Assembly (NCBI GenBank): GCA_944351765.1
Contig: CALVPR010000005.1
Span: 1-49,025, forward strand
Origin: an uncultured Bacilli bacterium
Lineage (GTDB): Bacteria > Bacillota_I > Bacilli_A > RF39 > UBA660
Reading direction: 5' to 3'
DNA: 49,025 bases
Positions within the stretch are counted from its first letter, which is position 1, and every line of letters starts with the position of its first letter. This document shows positions 42,229-49,025 of this stretch, piece by piece. The position numbers and the translations under genes were made by a program. The notes beneath the pieces were generated by a model, which was given only the letters and a program-made list of their open reading frames with translations, had not been told where the DNA came from and did not search any database.

Positions 42229-42261
42229 AAAAAAAGACTAAAACATTAAATTGTTTTAGTC
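42229..42261 (-). terminator. Terminator of the holin-like gene
   Basis: Minus strand GACTAAAACA, 6-nt loop, TGTTTTAGTC (perfect 10 bp), then seven T. Confidence 0.88.
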
Positions 42262-42319
42262 AAAATCATATTACTTTATCCTTCATATGACATTATTATT
42301 ATATTAATTATTTTAAATA

Positions 42320-42670
42320 TTATACCTCTTTTTGATTACTTTCTTCATTATTTTTAGGAAGTGTATCATCTAATGATTTTAAATTCATATTTATTACATT
42401 TTGTTTTTTCAACATTTCATATAATGAAGGAGCACCAATAAAGGAAAATAAACTGATCCATATTGAATCTTCTATTGTTTCATTATAAAAAGTTATTGAA
42501 AAAGATATTCCTATTACAAATGAAAATATTAAATTCAATAAGAATATATGGCAATCTTTTTGTACACAACTTAATGTTTTAAATTTTTGAATCAAAGCCA
42601 TTACAATAATACTTACAGTAGTCGCGTGCATTAAACAATTTATCATTTCAGTAGTAATGAGTGTATCCAT
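42320..42670 (-). CDS. Phage holin-like small membrane protein
   Basis: A 116-aa protein with three predicted membrane helices (about 9-27, 43-62 and 68-85) and a charged C-terminus. The start TTEMINCLMHATTVSIIVMALIQKFK and the segment SIWISLFSFIGAPSLYEMLK resemble holin-like proteins of Firmicute phages as I remember them; there is no lysin or phage gene next to it. It has its own AGGAGG site and a strong terminator, so it is a complete single-gene unit. It could be a domesticated holin or an ordinary membrane protein. Confidence 0.55.
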   Translation of the reverse strand: MDTLITTEMINCLMHATTVSIIVMALIQKFKTLSCVQKDCHIFLLNLIFSFVIGISFSITFYNETIEDSIWISLFSFIGAPSLYEMLKKQNVINMNLKSLDDTLPKNNEESNQKEV

Positions 42671-42724
42671 ATTGATGCCTCCTTACTATTATATATGCGC
42701 GCTTTATACATACTGTAATTATTT

Positions 42725-45700
42725 TTAACTATTTAGAGAACTATCTAATCTTTTATAATAATTATATCTATTAATTGCCCATTGTTTTTGATTTTCTAAA
42801 ATTATATCAGCTTCACTTGGATTTACCTTCTTTAAATTAGCATATCTATTTTCCGTCATTAAAAATTCATTATATTTATCAAAATCAACATTTTTACTAT
42901 TTAAGATAAATTTATTATCAACAGGACTATATCTAAATGTTAAAAAGTATCCACATTCACTTGCTAATTTAGCATTATCTAAACTGTGTTCCATACCTAA
43001 TTTTATACCATGTTCAATACAAGGAGAATAAGCAATGATAATTGATGGGCCATTATGGTCATTTGCTTCTTTTAATACCCTTAAGTAATGTTCTGGATCA
43101 TATCCCATATTAACTGATGCCACATATACATGTGGATAACACATAGCAATCCTTGCTAAATCTTTTTTATAATTATTTTTCCCATGAGATGTAAACGATG
43201 CAATAGAACCCATATTACTAGATTTTGATGATTGACCACCAGTATTAGAATATACTTCAGTATCAAGTACTAATATATTTATATTATCATTTTTTGATAA
43301 TACATGATCAAGTCCACCATATCCAATATCATAAGCAAATCCATCACCACCGATAATCCATACTGTATTTTTTACAATATCACTCTTGAACTCTTTTAAA
43401 AATGGATGTTTATCATAATCTATTTCATCTCTTACCTTAGTAGTTATTTCATTATTATCCATATTTTCTAACCATAATTTAAACAACTCTTCATCTTTAT
43501 ATTGTTCCATGTAATTTCTAATTTTTTCTCTTTTTATATTTATTCCATTTAAAATACCTAATCCGTATTCAGCATTATCTTCAAATAATGAACTAGCCCA
43601 TGCTGTTTTATAAGGCATACTAGGAACTGATGAACCATATATTGAAGAACATCCAGTTGCATTAGCTATTACTAAATTATCATGAAATACTTGGGTTAAA
43701 TTTTTTAGATATGCTGTTTCACCACATCCTGCACAAGCACCACTAAATTCAAAATTTGGCATAATAAATCCTGCATTTTTTACATTTAATATTTTAGGTT
43801 TGTATTCACTATTTAAATTATTTTTTAATAAATAATTAAATGTATCTTCACTATTATCATGATTATTTTTAACCATTGTTAAGGCTTTTTCACCATTTTT
43901 AGACGGACACACATTAGCACATACTCCACATCCTGTACAATCTTTATAAGATATTCCTAATACATATTTTTTGTCTTTTGGAAATAATGAATCTATCCCT
44001 TCTACTTTATCATCATCTTTATTTAATAAAAATGGTCTAATAACTCCATGTGGACAAGCACTTACACATTTATTACATTGAATACAGTTTTCACTATTCC
44101 AGCATGGAAGATTTTCTGCAATATCTCTTTTCTCATACTGTGTTGTTCCACCTTCAAAGATTCCATCTTTCTTATCTAAAAATGCGCTTACAGGAAGACT
44201 GTCACCTTTTAACATATTTATAGTTTCATTAAAATCCAAGTCTTTTTCTTTATCCACAGTTATGTTGATAAAGTCTTTATCTATTTCCACTTTCTCTAAT
44301 TTTTCTAAAGCTATATCCACAACTTTGTTGTTAATTTCTACAATGTTATCTCCTTTACTAGCAAATCTTTTTTTATTACTTGCTTTTATTAGTTCTAATA
44401 CTTTATTTATATCCATTATATTAATTATTTTAAATATAACGATTTCCATACAAGTACTAATTTTATTTTTAAGTCCAAGTTCATTTACTATTTTATAAGC
44501 ATCTATTATATATAAATTAATTTTTTTCTTTGCAAGTAGTTTTTTCACTTTATTAGGAAGTGTTTTTAAAAGTTTTTCTTTATCTAAGTTTGTATTTAAT
44601 ATAAGTGTACCATTATCTTTAATTTTATCTAGGATATCATATTTATAAATATAACTATCTTTGCTAATAACTATTAAAGAAGGATTATCCACATAATATG
44701 GTGAACTTATTTTTTTATTGCTTATTCTAATATGGCTTCTAGTTACACCACCACTTTTTTTAGAATCATATTGGAAATACCCTTGAACATAATTATCAGT
44801 ATTGTCACCGATTACTTTTAATATATCTTTTGATGTTGAAACCATACCATCTGATCCATAACCGTATATTAAAAATTCAGTCATATCATTTAGAATAGTA
44901 AAATTAGAATCTACTTTTAAACTTAAGTTAGTAACATCATCAGTAATTCCTATTGTGAAGTTATTTTTTCTATTTTTACTTTTCAAATTATCAAAAACAC
45001 TCTTTATCATACTAGGAGTAGTGTTTTTAGAAGACAATCCATAACGTCCTCCTATTATATTAATCTTAGTACCGATAAGTGCTGATACAACATCTAAATA
45101 TAATGGTTCTCCATAACTTCCATGTTCTTTTGTCCTGTCTAATACCGCTATATTCTTAACGGTTTTAGGTATTATTTTCTTTAAATACTCTTTATTAAAT
45201 GGTCTATATAAATGAACTTCTACAAGCCCATATCTGTTTCCTAATTTATTTAAATAATTTATTGTTTCTTTAATAGTTTCGCATACTGAACCCATTGCAA
45301 TTATGATATTATTAGGTTTATCACATCCATAATAATTAAATGGTTTATAGTTTGTACCTGCTAAATCATTAATTTTATCCATATATTCTAATACATTATT
45401 AAATGCATTTATGTAATCAGTATTTCTGCTTTCCATATGTTGAAAATAAATATCATCATTTTCAGCAGCTCCTCTTGTAGTAGGATTATTAGGATTCATA
45501 CTTTTATTTTTAAATTTTTGTAATGACTCATTATCTATTAATTTTTCTACTTTTTCCATATCTAATAATTTTATTTTGTTGATTTCATGACTTGTTCTAA
45601 ATCCATCCATAAAATTAATAAATGGAAGTGAAGATTTAATTGCAGATAAATGTGCTATCATTGCCATGTGATATGCTGATTCTACTGATGAAGATGATAA

Positions 45701-46117
45701 GATACATACTCCAGTTTGTCTTGTTGCATACACATCTTGGTGGTCTCCAAAAATGCTAAGAGCATGAGTCGATAAACTACGTGCTGATACATGTATTACT
45801 GCCGGAAGCATTTCTCCTGCTAATTTATATAGTGAAGGTATCATTAATAATAGGCCTTGGCTTGCAGTAAATGTCGTAGATAATACTCCTGATTGAAGTG
45901 CACCATGTACTAATGAAACAGCACCTGCTTCTGATTGCATTTCTACTACTTTTACTTTATTATTCCAGAAATTAAGTTCACCACTATTTGATATAACATC
46001 AACATTCTCTGCCATTGGAGAAGCTGGTGTTATCGGATAAATTCCACATAATTCACTAAATTTATATGCAACATTACTTACTGCCGTATTCCCATCCATT
46101 GTTTTATATTTATTCAT
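42725..46117 (-). CDS. nifJ: Pyruvate:ferredoxin (flavodoxin) oxidoreductase
   Basis: A 1130-aa single-chain enzyme oxidising pyruvate to acetyl-CoA and CO2 with reduction of ferredoxin or flavodoxin. Order: N-terminal pyruvate-binding domain (GIYPITPASPMAE), gamma-like domain, two 4Fe-4S sites (CIQCNKCVSACPHG about 677; CTGCGVCANVCPS about 729), proximal cluster cysteines CAGCGET (about 796) and the thiamine diphosphate domain (IGGDGFAYDIGYGGLDH, DTEVYSNTGGQ). All cluster ligands are kept. It marks anaerobic metabolism and, with phosphoketolase, gives two routes to acetyl units. Confidence 0.97.
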   Translation of the reverse strand: MNKYKTMDGNTAVSNVAYKFSELCGIYPITPASPMAENVDVISNSGELNFWNNKVKVVEMQSEAGAVSLVHGALQSGVLSTTFTASQGLLLMIPSLYKLAGEMLPAVIHVSARSLSTHALSIFGDHQDVYATRQTGVCILSSSSVESAYHMAMIAHLSAIKSSLPFINFMDGFRTSHEINKIKLLDMEKVEKLIDNESLQKFKNKSMNPNNPTTRGAAENDDIYFQHMESRNTDYINAFNNVLEYMDKINDLAGTNYKPFNYYGCDKPNNIIIAMGSVCETIKETINYLNKLGNRYGLVEVHLYRPFNKEYLKKIIPKTVKNIAVLDRTKEHGSYGEPLYLDVVSALIGTKINIIGGRYGLSSKNTTPSMIKSVFDNLKSKNRKNNFTIGITDDVTNLSLKVDSNFTILNDMTEFLIYGYGSDGMVSTSKDILKVIGDNTDNYVQGYFQYDSKKSGGVTRSHIRISNKKISSPYYVDNPSLIVISKDSYIYKYDILDKIKDNGTLILNTNLDKEKLLKTLPNKVKKLLAKKKINLYIIDAYKIVNELGLKNKISTCMEIVIFKIINIMDINKVLELIKASNKKRFASKGDNIVEINNKVVDIALEKLEKVEIDKDFINITVDKEKDLDFNETINMLKGDSLPVSAFLDKKDGIFEGGTTQYEKRDIAENLPCWNSENCIQCNKCVSACPHGVIRPFLLNKDDDKVEGIDSLFPKDKKYVLGISYKDCTGCGVCANVCPSKNGEKALTMVKNNHDNSEDTFNYLLKNNLNSEYKPKILNVKNAGFIMPNFEFSGACAGCGETAYLKNLTQVFHDNLVIANATGCSSIYGSSVPSMPYKTAWASSLFEDNAEYGLGILNGINIKREKIRNYMEQYKDEELFKLWLENMDNNEITTKVRDEIDYDKHPFLKEFKSDIVKNTVWIIGGDGFAYDIGYGGLDHVLSKNDNINILVLDTEVYSNTGGQSSKSSNMGSIASFTSHGKNNYKKDLARIAMCYPHVYVASVNMGYDPEHYLRVLKEANDHNGPSIIIAYSPCIEHGIKLGMEHSLDNAKLASECGYFLTFRYSPVDNKFILNSKNVDFDKYNEFLMTENRYANLKKVNPSEADIILENQKQWAINRYNYYKRLDSSLNS

Positions 46118-46168
46118 TTAATCACCTTTTTCTATATTAATTATATAGCAAAGAATTCTTTTTTACAA

Positions 46169-46202
46169 CAAAAAAGGCTTAACTATTTACAAGTTAAGCC
46201 TT
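46169..46202 (-). terminator. Terminator of the lipoprotein gene
   Basis: Minus strand AAGGCTTAACT, 7-nt loop, AGTTAAGCCTT (perfect 11 bp), then TTTT. Confidence 0.9.
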
Positions 46203-46728
46203 GGTCTTCTAATGATTTCTTTAAGGTATCATAATTTCTACTTAAGTTAAACTTACTTAAGTCATCATCACTAATTTTTGTAAAATCTATTTCATAAGTC
46301 ACTTTATATTTATTTTGTTCATTTTCATCTATAATACCTTTAAATCCATTAATTTCACCATATTCATTTAATCTATTAGTGTACATTGTCTTAATACCCG
46401 CTAAATCTAGAATTGCGTCAGTTGCCCCATCAATAGCATCTCCTACTTTACCGTCAACAATACCGTCTTTTTTATTATCATCATCTTCAGTAGTACCATC
46501 AGTTCCTGTTCCTAATCCATCTTCAGTATTGTCAACTACTTCGCTATATTCATATACTATTTTTGTAAAATTTACATCATTATCTGTATATGTAATATCA
46601 TAAGATGTTTTGGTAGTTAAAATTCCTAATGTAGTAGTAGATTCACAATAAAGTTTTTCTTCCATTGGGGAAGTAGTACATCCACTAGCTATTAACACCG
46701 CTACTAATAACACTATTAATTTTTTCAT
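46183..46728 (-). CDS. Putative lipoprotein, possibly YehR/DUF1307-like
   Basis: A 181-aa lipoprotein with lipobox IASGC (Cys17). The mature part has an acidic, Gly/Thr-rich middle (about 68-95: GTGTDGTTEDDD) between two beta-rich parts. The ending KVTYEIDFTKISDDDLSKF resembles the DUF1307/YehR pattern; this is a weak match. One further Cys pair (LYCES near the start, LTCK at the end) could form a disulfide. Function unknown. It is divergent from the PH-domain gene. Confidence 0.75.
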   Translation of the reverse strand: MKKLIVLLVAVLIASGCTTSPMEEKLYCESTTTLGILTTKTSYDITYTDNDVNFTKIVYEYSEVVDNTEDGLGTGTDGTTEDDDNKKDGIVDGKVGDAIDGATDAILDLAGIKTMYTNRLNEYGEINGFKGIIDENEQNKYKVTYEIDFTKISDDDLSKFNLSRNYDTLKKSLEDQGLTCK

Positions 46729-46847
46729 TTTTTTACCTCCAATCTATTAATATTATTAACATTTTTTTACTTTTTAATATTCCAATTTTTTACATAAATT
46801 TGATAAAAAAATATTTTATGATAATATTTAATTAAGGATGTGATATT

Positions 46848-47482
46848 ATGTCAAAATACGAAAAAGCAAACAAAAATTTTGAAAAAATTAATGTAAATGA
46901 TGTTTTAGTTAACGGTGAATCAATTATATGGAGTGGTAAACAAAAAAAAAATCTGCTTATATAATTAATAAATTTTTTACAATGTTACCTTTTGCTATAA
47001 TTTGGTTAATGTTTGATAGTATTTTTATTATTAGTTTTATTGCTTCAGGAAGTTTTATGGAAATGCTATGGTTTATAATTCCATTTTTTGCATTACACTT
47101 AATGCCTGTATGGATATGGTTAAGTAATGTACTTACTGCAAAAAAGAATTGGGAAAATACTGAATATTATGTTACTGATAAAAGAATTATTATTGAATCA
47201 GGATTTATTGGTATGAACTATCAAACTATATATTATAAAGATATAAAAAATGTTTATTTAAGAATTGGTGTTATTGATAGACTGCTTAAAGTTGGAGATA
47301 TTTATTTTGATATTAATCAAAATAGAACACAATTTTTCTTAGATTTAGAAAATCCTTATGAACTATATACAAAACTTCAAAAGATAGTTTTAGATATTCA
47401 AACAGACATTGAATTTCCAAATAATTTAAGACCTAATGAAAACAATGGATATAATACTAAATATATACCAAAAGAAAAGTAG
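46848..47482 (+). pseudogene. Membrane PH-domain (bPH_2) protein with frame break at A10
   Basis: ATG at 46848 after AAGGATG begins a frame (MSKYEKANKNFEKINVNDVL) that stops at 46964. The rest of the protein, two membrane spans (to about 47120) and a bPH_2-type domain (YYVTDKRIIIESGFIG, YYKDIKNVYLRIGVIDRLLKVGDI), runs in another frame to 47482. The switch falls at ten consecutive A (46942-46951); one more A, or two fewer, would restore a single frame of about 211 residues. It may be a true mutation, a sequencing error, or rescued by polymerase slippage on the A-run. Confidence 0.75.
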
Positions 47483-47500
47483 CTTTAACCGCTACTTTTT
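47476..47500 (+). terminator. Terminator of the PH-domain gene
   Basis: AAAGTAGC (47476-47483), 7-nt loop, GCTACTTT (47491-47498), then TTATT. The stem includes the stop codon; it can act in both directions between convergent genes. Confidence 0.75.
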
Positions 47501-47504
47501 ATTA

Positions 47505-48881
47505 TTAGAAATCACAATTTCCTGGAGTTCTAGGATATGGAATTACATCCCTAATATTATCTACTCCTGTTAAGTAAATTAATAATCTTTCAAATCCCAT
47601 ACCAAATCCTGCATGTTTACATCCACCAAATCTTCTTAAATTCAAATACCAATCCATCTCATTTGTACTAATATTTAATTCTTTCATTCTATTATACAAT
47701 TTATCATATGATTCTTCTCTTTGCGAACCACCCATAAGTTCTCCTGCTCCTGGAACTTCTAAATCTACTGCTGCTACAGTTTCACCATCTTCATTTAATT
47801 TCATATAAAATGCTTTAATATCTTTAGGCCAATTTTTTATAAATACTGGTCCATTAAAATATTCAGTTATATACTTTTCATGTTCTTTTGCTATATCTTG
47901 ACCATATTCAGGAGGAAATTCCCAATTTACATTTGCTTCTTTTAATATTGTTATAACATCTTTATGATCAATTCTTGTAAAATTACTATTTACAAGGCGC
48001 TCTAATTTTTCAATCAATCCCTTTTCTACAAAATTATTTAAAAATTCCAATTCAGTTTTGGCATTATCTAAAACATATTTAACAATATATTTAAGCATAT
48101 CTTCCATAACATCCATATCACCTTCTAAATCACAGAAAGCCATTTCTGGTTCTATCATCCAAAATTCAGAAGCATGTGTTTTAGTATTAGAGTTTTCTGC
48201 TCTAAATGTTGGTCCAAAAGTATATATTCTTTTATATGCTAATGCATAAGTTTCACCTTCTAATTGTCCTGTAACTGCAAGTCCTACTTTTTTTCCAAAA
48301 AAATCTTTTGTATAATCTATTTTTTCTATTTTATTTTGGGCAATTTTATCTAAGTCCAATGTTGTTACTTGAAATACTTGTCCTGCGCCTTCACCATCAT
48401 TTGCAGTTATAAGTGGTGTATGAACATAAACATAATTGTTTTGATTAAAGTAATTATGAATTGCATATGCTGCTAAACTTCTGATTCTAAATACTGCTTG
48501 AAATAAATTTGTTCTTGGTCTTAAATATGCTATTTCTCTTAAAAATTCTCTAGTAGGTCTTCCCTTTGCTTGAAGGGGATAATCATCATCGCAACTTCCT
48601 TCTAAAGTAAATTCTTCCAACTTTAATTCAAATTCTTGTTTAGGATTCAATGACTTTACTAAAGTTCCCTTAACTTCAATTGCACTTCCTATTTTTAATT
48701 TACTAATTTCATCAAAATTTTTGTTTTCATCATCATATACTATTTGCAAAGTATTGAAACAAGTTCCATCAAACATATCTATAAAGCCAAAATGAGCTTG
48801 TTTACGATGATTTTTTATCCAACCTTGAACTTTTATCTCTTTGTTAATATAGTCTTCTTCAAATATTTTTTTTATATCCAT
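47505..48881 (-). CDS. asnS: Asparaginyl-tRNA synthetase
   Basis: A 458-aa class IIb synthetase charging tRNA-Asn. It has an N-terminal OB-fold anticodon domain (IKVQGWIKNHRKQAHFGFIDM), motif 2 YTFGPTFRAENSNTKTHASEFW and motif 3 HAGFGMGFERLLIYLTG. The closing IRDVIPYPRTPGNCDF is typical for AsnRS and separates it from AspRS, as does the lack of a GAD insertion. The start at ATG 48881 is preferred; a longer frame starts at TTG 48893 next to AAAGG. It has its own promoter and no T-box. Confidence 0.97.
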   Translation of the reverse strand: MDIKKIFEEDYINKEIKVQGWIKNHRKQAHFGFIDMFDGTCFNTLQIVYDDENKNFDEISKLKIGSAIEVKGTLVKSLNPKQEFELKLEEFTLEGSCDDDYPLQAKGRPTREFLREIAYLRPRTNLFQAVFRIRSLAAYAIHNYFNQNNYVYVHTPLITANDGEGAGQVFQVTTLDLDKIAQNKIEKIDYTKDFFGKKVGLAVTGQLEGETYALAYKRIYTFGPTFRAENSNTKTHASEFWMIEPEMAFCDLEGDMDVMEDMLKYIVKYVLDNAKTELEFLNNFVEKGLIEKLERLVNSNFTRIDHKDVITILKEANVNWEFPPEYGQDIAKEHEKYITEYFNGPVFIKNWPKDIKAFYMKLNEDGETVAAVDLEVPGAGELMGGSQREESYDKLYNRMKELNISTNEMDWYLNLRRFGGCKHAGFGMGFERLLIYLTGVDNIRDVIPYPRTPGNCDF

Positions 48882-48907
48882 TTTACCAATCAACCTTTCA
48901 TTTATGT

Positions 48908-48936
48908 ATTATATCAAAAAGAAAAAAAATATGCAA
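48908..48936 (-). promoter_or_regulatory. Promoter of asnS
   Basis: Minus-strand TTGCAT (48931-48936), 17-nt spacer, TATAAT (48908-48913), giving a leader of about 20 nt. Confidence 0.7.
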
Positions 48937-48967
48937 TTATTATAACAAAATATGTTAATCCTTTTTA

Positions 48968-49019
48968 GAAATTTCACCATATCATTAATTGAAATTTCAC
49001 CAAACATATATTGTATAAT
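48968..49019 (+). promoter_or_regulatory. Direct repeats and -10 of a gene beyond the window
   Basis: GAAATTTCACCA occurs at 48968-48979 and 48991-49002, 23 bp apart, and TATAAT follows at 49014-49019. GAAATTTC is self-complementary. This looks like a regulated promoter of a divergent gene starting past the window edge; the gene itself is not visible. Confidence 0.45.
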
Positions 49020-49025
49020 ATATCT

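Noticed and set aside
46848..46964. Separate 38-aa gene
   Set aside because: Its sequence continues naturally into the PH-domain frame after the A-run, so it is the broken N-terminus of that gene.
1..49025. CRISPR arrays, tRNA genes and rRNA genes
   Set aside because: No regularly spaced repeats, cloverleaf-like sequences or rRNA hallmarks were seen; a tRNA search program was not available.

Overview
The window is 49 kb of very AT-rich DNA, densely packed and mostly coded on the minus strand. The gene content fits a low-GC Firmicute: PolC-type replicase, RNase Y, GpsB, YlxM-FtsY, a T-box leader, a RodZ-pgsA-recA-rny gene order as in Bacillus, a class B-like RNase P RNA and a LexA-type box at recA. 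Phosphoketolase plus pyruvate:ferredoxin oxidoreductase point to an anaerobic fermenter. An uncultured gut member of the Bacilli, near the RF39/Mollicutes-related lineages, is my best guess; this is inference, not a database match. TGA is used as stop and Trp is TGG, so the code is standard.

Layout. (1) 1-6.3 kb is an accessory island: XRE regulator with paired operators, MobV relaxase, OLD-family nuclease, an amidase remnant, a Fic-like protein with a damaged active site, a uracil-DNA glycosylase and an unknown protein. (2) 6.3-14.3 kb holds a Ca2+-type P-ATPase, a DUF192 protein and phosphoketolase, then Hsp20 behind a CIRCE-like operator, HtrA and an Abi/HEPN-type protein. (3) 14.4-19.1 kb is mostly envelope-related: Zn-dependent phospholipase C-like protein, GNAT, amidase, lipoprotein, polysaccharide deacetylase and a small membrane protein. 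(4) 19-24 kb is a Val T-box leader, then a TnpB element, then an HD-domain gene and valS, all in one direction. (5) 24.0-24.3 kb is a candidate type I toxin-antitoxin locus. (6) 24.3-30 kb is polC, about 450 codons longer than usual. (7) 30-34.7 kb is a UcpA-like SDR, a VbhA-like antitoxin/Fic pair, cardiolipin synthase and murE. (8) 34.8-42.1 kb is core housekeeping: Clp-D1-like AAA protein, a 52-aa membrane protein, ylxM, a membrane protein, ftsY, rny, recA, pgsA, a rodZ-like gene, rnpB and gpsB. (9) 42.3-49 kb is an orphan holin-like gene, the oxidoreductase (nifJ), a lipoprotein, a frame-broken PH-domain gene and asnS.

The observations most worth following are the TnpB element lying between a Val T-box and its operon, the par-like type I toxin locus, the multiply inserted PolC, the short antitoxin overlapping fic, and the CIRCE variant over the hsp20 promoter. 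For several genes the longest open frame begins at a GTG/TTG/ATG inside the Shine-Dalgarno; the downstream start was chosen there.
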